Below are positions 12,677-16,504 of a DNA stretch of 16,504 nucleotides, one piece after another; position 1 is the stretch's first letter; every line of letters begins with the position of its first letter. Made by a program: the position numbers and the translations under genes. This stretch comes from Syntrophobacterales bacterium (GTDB taxonomy: Bacteria; Desulfobacterota; Desulfobaccia; Desulfobaccales; 0-14-0-80-60-11). The notes under the pieces are model-generated. The model saw only the letters and a list, made by a program, of their open reading frames with translations. It was not told the DNA's origin and ran no database searches. The stretch is taken from positions 1-16,504 of the forward strand of contig JAGVPN010000356.1 of NCBI GenBank assembly GCA_020052215.1, written 5' to 3'.

Positions 12677-13177
12677 TCATCCCGGCCCCTGTCCCGAGAG
12701 AGCTGCCATGAGGCGCAGGCAGGCGGTGTCGATGGCGCTCGTCATGACCGGTGACAGACCCGGCTGCACTTCATCCGGGATGGCTTCGACCTGCGCCACG
12801 ATGATCTTGATGTCTATCCGGCTATGCTCCTTAAGCTCCTGGAGCATGTTGACCGTGGGAAATTGGTGCAGCGAGAAGTCGGAGGTTTTTTTGTCCGGTA
12901 TCCCTTCCACCGGGATTTCAAAGACCTCTCCCGGCTCCCGGTCGGGATATTCCACCGCATCGATGATGAAAATCTTCTCGGGCTTCTTGTCGCTCAAAAC
13001 CAAATCAAACAGAATATCCCGGATGCTGGTCCCCACATCCATTGCCAGAACATTGTCGGGGAGGCGGTAGTGTTCCTTCAGCCTCTGAATGACGGCGGGT
13101 CCAAACCCGTCATCGCCCCACAGGATATTGCCGCAGCCGAAGATCAGGACTGATTTCTCGAACAAATCTTTGATCAT
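12677..13177 (-). CDS. Hydrogenase maturation protease, FrhD/HycI-like (peptidase M52)
   Basis: This 166-residue nickel-dependent endopeptidase removes the C-terminal peptide of a [NiFe]-hydrogenase large subunit after the metal centre is built. The N-terminal motif GCGNILWGDDGFGPAV (14-29) is typical of the family. Likely nickel ligands are Asp22, Asp73 (IIDAVE) and His104 (SLHQFPTVN), matching the acid, acid, His set of HybD. The overall pattern (GTSIRDILFDLVLSDKKPEKIFIIDAVE, PGEVFEI, VQVEAIPDEV-like and PGLSPVMTSAIDTAC) is closest in my memory to FrhD of methanogen F420-reducing hydrogenases. A group 3 (Mvh/Frh-like) hydrogenase substrate is therefore likely. The ATG at 13177 has its nearest ribosome-like site (CAGGAG) rather far upstream. 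It converges on hypA. Confidence 0.9.
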   Translation of the reverse strand: MIKDLFEKSVLIFGCGNILWGDDGFGPAVIQRLKEHYRLPDNVLAMDVGTSIRDILFDLVLSDKKPEKIFIIDAVEYPDREPGEVFEIPVEGIPDKKTSDFSLHQFPTVNMLQELKEHSRIDIKIIVAQVEAIPDEVQPGLSPVMTSAIDTACLRLMAALSGQGPG

Positions 13178-13268
13178 CTGGTTAGAAGCGCTCCTGGACC
13201 TCGGCCTGGGCTTTCGGCCGGGACCCTCAGGGTAGAAACCGGGGGCTCAATCTGAGGCCCTTTAATTC

Positions 13269-13277
13269 ATTATAGCA
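13269..13277 (-). promoter_or_regulatory. Extended -10 promoter candidate for the hydrogenase protease gene
   Basis: The minus strand reads TGCTATAAT, a TGn plus perfect TATAAT, 92 bp before the protease ATG. No good -35 is seen, which fits the extended -10 class. The GC-rich leader carries a hairpin with CTCA/TGAG core and flanking GGG/CCC pairs (around 13243-13262). Confidence 0.5.
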
Positions 13278-13351
13278 AGGCGAGAGGGGGAATTGGGCAA
13301 TTATTTCGGGGCGCCAGCCGAGGCGAAAAAGAAATATCCAGGAGAGGTCAT

Positions 13352-13365
13352 GGGTTCAGGGGTTA
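13352..13365. repeat. Heptamer tandem repeat C
   Basis: Two consecutive 7-mers GGGTTCA and GGGGTTA are followed by GGAAAAA. On the minus strand the order is hairpin (13381-13395), T5 (13368-13372), then TAACCCC and TGAACCC, as at loci A and B. Confidence 0.55.
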
Positions 13366-13395
13366 GGAAAAAGAGCGCCAAGGCCCCGAGGGCTT
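13366..13395 (-). terminator. Terminator-like hairpin after the PHP phosphatase gene
   Basis: The stem overlaps the stop codon (arms 13381-13386 and 13390-13395, six pairs with one G-T, 3-base loop). TTTTT (13368-13372) follows about 8 nt later on the minus strand. The distance to the T-run is longer than in a classical terminator. Confidence 0.45.
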
Positions 13396-14131
13396 AGAAA
13401 CAAGGTTCACCGGCGATGATTTTCCCGGGAATGCCTTTGACCATGGCCTGAGCGCGTTTTTCTCCCACCAGACGGGTTAACTCAGTAACCGCCTGGCTCA
13501 GCAAGGGAGGACGCCTCTTGGGGTCGTGGGCATCGGTGGCCAGCAGGTGTACGTACCCCTGCTTAACAAATTGTTGAGAAATCTTTTTTACGCTCCTGCC
13601 AAACCAACCGGTTAAGCTGTTGCCGGTCATTTGTACCAGGCAACCCGCGTCAATCAATCGTTTTAGTTTGTAGGGCATCTCTTGAATAATTAGGTGCCGC
13701 TCAGGATGGGTGATGATGGGGGTTATGCCCTTGGATTGCAAATGAAAACAGATTGCTTCAGTCGCCGGCGGCAATGAAGTGTCGGGCAGTTCCAAGAGCA
13801 AATAGCGGTTGGCGTCATTAATAGTCAGCGCCCGGCCGTCATCTAAAAGTTTTAATGATTCGAACCCCAGGGGAAAATCACAACCCGGGATGATTTCCAA
13901 AGGGATTTTTTCTGCATACAATTTGTGCCTCAGCTGCGCCACGTGCTGGAGAATTATCTCTTTGTCATTCAATTGACCCAGGTCAATAGCTCTTCCTTTG
14001 AAGAGGTGCGGGGTGGCTACCATTACCGTGATGCCATCCTCCACCGCCATCCGCGCCATCTGCAGGGATTGCTCCCAGTTTTTGGCTCCGTCGTCCACCC
14101 CAGGCAAAATATGCGCATGGATATCAATCAT
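13394..14131 (-). CDS. CpsB/YwqE-family PHP-domain tyrosine-protein phosphatase
   Basis: This 245-residue metal-dependent PHP-fold phosphatase is of the type that dephosphorylates BY-kinases controlling capsule or exopolysaccharide export. Motifs run in order: IDIHAHILPGVDDGA (2-16, metal ligands His5 and His7), ATPH (39-42), PGCDF (82-86), LLLELP (111-116), ITHPERH (140-146, His142) and ATDAHDPKRRPP (198-209, Asp200, His202). The length matches the family. No polysaccharide genes are in the window, so its partner kinase is unknown. The ATG at 14131 matches the family start but has no strong ribosome site, since a heptamer tandem repeat begins only 11 bp upstream. A terminator-like hairpin overlaps its stop. 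Confidence 0.9.
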   Translation of the reverse strand: MIDIHAHILPGVDDGAKNWEQSLQMARMAVEDGITVMVATPHLFKGRAIDLGQLNDKEIILQHVAQLRHKLYAEKIPLEIIPGCDFPLGFESLKLLDDGRALTINDANRYLLLELPDTSLPPATEAICFHLQSKGITPIITHPERHLIIQEMPYKLKRLIDAGCLVQMTGNSLTGWFGRSVKKISQQFVKQGYVHLLATDAHDPKRRPPLLSQAVTELTRLVGEKRAQAMVKGIPGKIIAGEPCF

Positions 14132-14141
14132 GGCCGGTACT

Positions 14142-14183
14142 GTTCCGAGTTCAAAGTTCCGAGTTCAAAGTTCAAGGTTCCAT
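14142..14183. repeat. Heptamer tandem repeat D (six units)
   Basis: Six 7-mers are joined head to tail: GTTCCGA, GTTCAAA, GTTCCGA, GTTCAAA, GTTCAAG and GTTCCAT. All begin GTTC. The tract starts 11 bp upstream of the phosphatase ATG, where a ribosome site would be expected. The unit length equals that of tracts A-C but the sequence is different. Confidence 0.8.
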
Positions 14184-14375
14184 AGTTTTTTGACTGTAAC
14201 TTGGTATCAGGATGGGTATGGAAGACCCCGGAGTAATTTTTTTTCGAAAAATCTAAGGTTTCGTTAGACAAGGGTATTTCCCGGAAATCTTCCGGTTCCA
14301 GTGACAGCCCAGGGAGCCTTTGGGAGGAGTCATGGCTTCTTGAGAGAATAATCGTTGATTAAATATTTTTAAGAA
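14184..14375. other. Intergenic region without a recognisable gene
   Basis: No supported coding frame. It holds a 6-bp perfect hairpin CCGGAA/TTCCGG (14281-14295), a T8 run near 14229 and, on the plus strand, a possible promoter (TTGAGA at 14340-14345, 18-base spacer, TATTTT at 14364-14369). That promoter could start the RNA candidate that follows. Its match to consensus is only moderate. Confidence 0.4.
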
Positions 14376-14575
14376 TAAACTGACCTGAGGAGAAAATCAA
14401 CCCAAGGAGGGCGGAGGCATCGTAACCAGACGACTGAAGACGGTGGGCCGGGCCTAAGGAGTAATGCTGCGGCCTAAGGGCGGAGCCACTTCTCCCTACG
14501 GGGAACTGCTGTGTTGCATGGTTAAGATTGATGAGCGAATCTTTACAAAAGAACAACTGCCGCAGCGCTTTTTTC
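14376..14575 (+). ncRNA. Candidate structured RNA ending in an intrinsic-terminator-like U-tract
   Basis: A GC-rich island in AT-rich surroundings has no good coding frame. On the plus strand GCTGCGGC (14466-14473) pairs exactly with GCCGCAGC (14559-14566), followed by GC and TTTTTT (14569-14574). Inside this closing stem are a small TCCC/GGGG hairpin (about 14492-14504) and an 8-pair hairpin (14521-14529 with 14538-14546, one mismatch). GGCCTAAGG occurs twice (14451-14459 and 14471-14479). The boundaries are approximate. I cannot match it to 6S RNA, SRP RNA, tmRNA, RNase P or a riboswitch consensus. It could be a free small RNA or a leader of the porin gene. The AT-rich 14576-14728 that follows has no gene. 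Confidence 0.4.
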
Positions 14576-14728
14576 ATTATCCAGAGTAGAACCCAACTTT
14601 ACGAAAGTTGCTCAGTTAACCCGATGATATTAAGAATAATCGATAATAACGGGAAGGGTAATAAAAAAAGAGTTGATTTTTTGGAAAAATACTATTTAAA
14701 TCGATAAAAATAATTCTGCGAGCCCAAT

Positions 14729-16042
14729 ATGCTGAGCTTCTTGGGGATGTTGATTTTCAGTAGTTTTGGTAAATCAGTCTGGCTTGTGAATAGTTTTGGC
14801 TTGGCCACAATAGTTGCGGTATTGCTTTTCTGCTGGTGCACCTCCTCAACCTGGGCGGCCGGCTTTGCCCTGGTGCAGCAGGGAACTGCGGCCATGGGCC
14901 AAGGCAACGCCTTCGTGGCCGAAGCCAATGACGCCTCAGCCATCTTTTATAATCCCGCCGGGCTCAATCAACTCAAAGGGACCCAAGTTTATCAGGGAAG
15001 TTTTTTCAATTATCCTGATCGCGAGTATAGCGGCGGCGGCCAGGACTCTCAAACCAATCATCGATTATATCGAAGCCTGACGGCCTATATCGCCATTCCC
15101 GTGCATGATCGGGTCGCCCTGGGCCTGGGCTTTTTTTCGCCTTTCGGGATGGGGACAGTCTGGCCGCCGACCTGGGCGGGCAGATATATCACCACCTTCT
15201 CCAGCCTGCATACGTATAATCTCAACCCGGTGATCTCCGTCAAAGTCCTGGAAAACCTCTCGGTAGCGGCCGGGTTCGATGTTCTGTGGTCCAAAGTCCG
15301 CCTCAAGCGCAAGACGCCGGTGGTGGTCGGGGGCAGGGCGTTCCCCGATGGCGAGTTCGAGTTTAGGGGCGAAGGGAATGGGGCAGGTTACAATTTAGGG
15401 TTGCTTTACGAACCACTGACAGGGGTGAAACTGGGGGTTGCCTACCGCAGTCAAATCAAGGTGAATCACAGCGGCGGCTTTACCACCACCCTGCCGGCGC
15501 CGTTAGGGGCGGGGCCCAGCAGCGCGGCCGAGGGCGCCATTGTCTATCCCCCGTCGCTGACCATGGGCATTTCATACAGTCGGTTCAAACCGTTCACTTT
15601 TGAATTTGATACTACCTGGACGGGGTGGTCTTCGTATAGCAAGCAGAAAGTCATTTTAGACACCCCGCTTACGCCAAACGGGGCCGCAACCCTCACCAAC
15701 CCCAAGAACTGGCATGATAGCTGGGCCTTCCGCTTCGGGGCCAATTATGCAGTGAATGACTGGATGAAGCTCCGGGCCGGATATATCTATGACCTAACCC
15801 CGGTGCCGAATTCCAGTTTTGACCCCCAGATCCCCGACGCCAACCGTCACATCTTTACGGTGGGGCAGGATCTCAAGATCTGGAGATTTACCCTGGGCAT
15901 CGCCTACAATTACATCCTGTCCGAGCCCCGCACCAAAAACAACACCATTGTGGTCAACGGCGTGCCGGCCTCCTTACAAGCCAACGGGCGCTATAACAGT
16001 GATGTCCACTCTCTGGGGCTGAGTTGGTCGTTTCAATTTTAG
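14729..16042 (+). CDS. FadL/OmpP1/TodX-family outer-membrane transporter
   Basis: This beta-barrel porin takes up long-chain fatty acids or hydrophobic compounds across the outer membrane. After the signal peptide the mature N-terminus AGFALVQQGTAAMGQGNAFVAEANDASAIFYNPAGLNQLKGTQVYQG carries the family NPAG motif (hatch region). The barrel follows with alternating strands, and the C-terminus SDVHSLGLSWSFQF ends in Phe, as BAM substrates do. The mature length of about 390 is usual. The start is uncertain: ATG 14729 gives a long, 45-residue leader and has no ribosome site. GTG 14786 (MNSFGLATIVAVLLFCWC) would give a normal signal peptide but also lacks one. It converges on the next gene with a 25-bp gap. 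The substrate is not predictable from the sequence. Confidence 0.88.
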   Translation: MLSFLGMLIFSSFGKSVWLVNSFGLATIVAVLLFCWCTSSTWAAGFALVQQGTAAMGQGNAFVAEANDASAIFYNPAGLNQLKGTQVYQGSFFNYPDREYSGGGQDSQTNHRLYRSLTAYIAIPVHDRVALGLGFFSPFGMGTVWPPTWAGRYITTFSSLHTYNLNPVISVKVLENLSVAAGFDVLWSKVRLKRKTPVVVGGRAFPDGEFEFRGEGNGAGYNLGLLYEPLTGVKLGVAYRSQIKVNHSGGFTTTLPAPLGAGPSSAAEGAIVYPPSLTMGISYSRFKPFTFEFDTTWTGWSSYSKQKVILDTPLTPNGAATLTNPKNWHDSWAFRFGANYAVNDWMKLRAGYIYDLTPVPNSSFDPQIPDANRHIFTVGQDLKIWRFTLGIAYNYILSEPRTKNNTIVVNGVPASLQANGRYNSDVHSLGLSWSFQF

Positions 16043-16067
16043 CGGGAGATCCCGGCCGAGATTGACC

Positions 16068-16504
16068 CTAGTGGGTGGTCTTCACATAGTGGGAGACGGC
16101 CAGGTCGTCCAGGACGCTTAACAAGACATCTATCCCCAAACCAGGGCCGGGGAGCTCGTAGGCCATGCCGCCGTCATTAAAGGCCACCGGCTGGGAAACC
16201 ACATCCTGGACCAGCAGGTAGGGGGAAAATGAGCCCTCCACATAGGATAATTGCGGCGCGGCTAAGGCGAAATGGCGGCCGGCGGCCGAGAGGATGCTGG
16301 TTTCCCCCACATGACAACCCAACTGGCATAAAATCCCGGCCGCCTGGGCCATCTGTCTGATGCGGGTGGCGGCCCCCAGGCCACCGCATTTAGAGAGGCG
16401 GAGGTTGAAGATCCGGCAGGCCTTCAGGTCGATCAAGCTCTCGGCATCGTCTTCATTACACAAGGACTCATCGGCGATCACCGGGATCTGAACCGCCTCA
16501 CTTA
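16068..16504 (-). CDS. Mandelate racemase/muconate-lactonizing enzyme family protein (C-terminal part, cut by window edge)
   Basis: The C-terminal 145 or so residues of an enolase-superfamily enzyme are visible, and the frame is open to the right edge. IPVIADESL contains the third metal-ligand region (DES). NLRLSKCGGLGAATRI holds the KxGG region with the Lys expected as general acid/base. LGCHVGETSILSAAGRHFA matches the last barrel strand of the muconate-cycloisomerase subgroup. The N-terminal capping domain and the first Lys motif are outside the window, so the reaction (cycloisomerase, o-succinylbenzoate synthase, dipeptide epimerase or other) cannot be decided. GET replaces the more common GES-type motif. 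The C-terminus ends after VSHYVKTTH. Confidence 0.85.
   Translation of the reverse strand, partial: SEAVQIPVIADESLCNEDDAESLIDLKACRIFNLRLSKCGGLGAATRIRQMAQAAGILCQLGCHVGETSILSAAGRHFALAAPQLSYVEGSFSPYLLVQDVVSQPVAFNDGGMAYELPGPGLGIDVLLSVLDDLAVSHYVKTTH

Noticed and set aside
14142..14183. Tandem repeat considered as a CRISPR remnant
   Set aside because: Units are 7 nt with no spacers and no cas genes nearby.
14526..14545. TTGATGAGCGAATC resembling a hammerhead ribozyme core
   Set aside because: The essential C of CTGANGA is T here, stem II would be only about one base pair, and no stem III/I partners fit. The local 8-pair hairpin explains it.
14359..14577. A 72-codon minus-strand frame across the RNA candidate
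   Set aside because: No ribosome site seen and no known family. The plus-strand stem and U-tract explain the region better, though a small protein cannot be excluded.
16043..16067. Possible terminator between the convergent porin and cycloisomerase-family genes
   Set aside because: Only a 4-5 bp stem with a tiny loop and no T-run on either strand.

Overview
The window looks like chromosomal DNA from a GC-rich anaerobic bacterium, most likely in the Desulfobacterota (old Deltaproteobacteria; sulfate-reducing or syntrophic type). This is an inference from gene content: a NrfHA ammonia-forming nitrite reductase, an archaeal-style (FrhD-like) hydrogenase protease next to hypA, a LEA14-like lipoprotein, a CpsB-type PHP phosphatase and a FadL porin. 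There is no rRNA or tRNA here to confirm it.

Layout. (1) 1-2570, minus strand: start of a branched-chain amino-acid ABC importer operon, livK-like binding protein, livH, then livM cut by the window edge. It has a good sigma70-type promoter and a perfect 13-bp stem-loop between livK and livH. (2) 2717-3241, minus: LEA14-like lipoprotein. (3) 3372-5856, minus: nrfH-nrfA plus a truncated monohaem cytochrome, with a long structured leader and palindromes on both flanks. (4) 6050-9614, minus: lepA, a membrane protein and hemW. (5) 9637-10452, minus: an AT-rich, cytoplasmic trypsin-like protease gene, probably acquired, with a short lepA-like DNA fragment just upstream. (6) 10582-11584, minus: a secreted protein of unknown function and a DUF4389 membrane protein, each with its own promoter candidate. 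(7) 12039-13177: hypA (plus) converging on a hydrogenase maturation protease (minus), with an 87-bp palindromic repeat between them. (8) 13394-14131, minus: CpsB/YwqE-type phosphatase. (9) 14132-14728: a 600-bp gap with a heptamer tandem repeat and a possible structured RNA ending in a U-tract. (10) 14729-16042, plus: FadL/OmpP1-family porin, converging on a muconate-cycloisomerase-family enzyme cut by the right edge.

How the genes work together: nrfH passes quinol electrons to nrfA at the outer face of the inner membrane for nitrite reduction to ammonium. HypA (nickel delivery) and the protease (large-subunit processing) imply a [NiFe]-hydrogenase elsewhere, probably of group 3 type. The lepA and hemW neighbourhood is a housekeeping one.

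The most unusual signal is in the non-coding DNA. Several gaps carry small palindromes, and three loci share one layout on the minus strand: GC-rich hairpin, T5-6 run, then 7-nt tandem repeats of the form TRRCCMC. A palindrome like one of the intergenic ones also lies in frame inside hemW. No convincing complete new multi-gene system is visible. The best leads are this repeat family, the protease insertion beside lepA, and the 14376-14575 RNA candidate.
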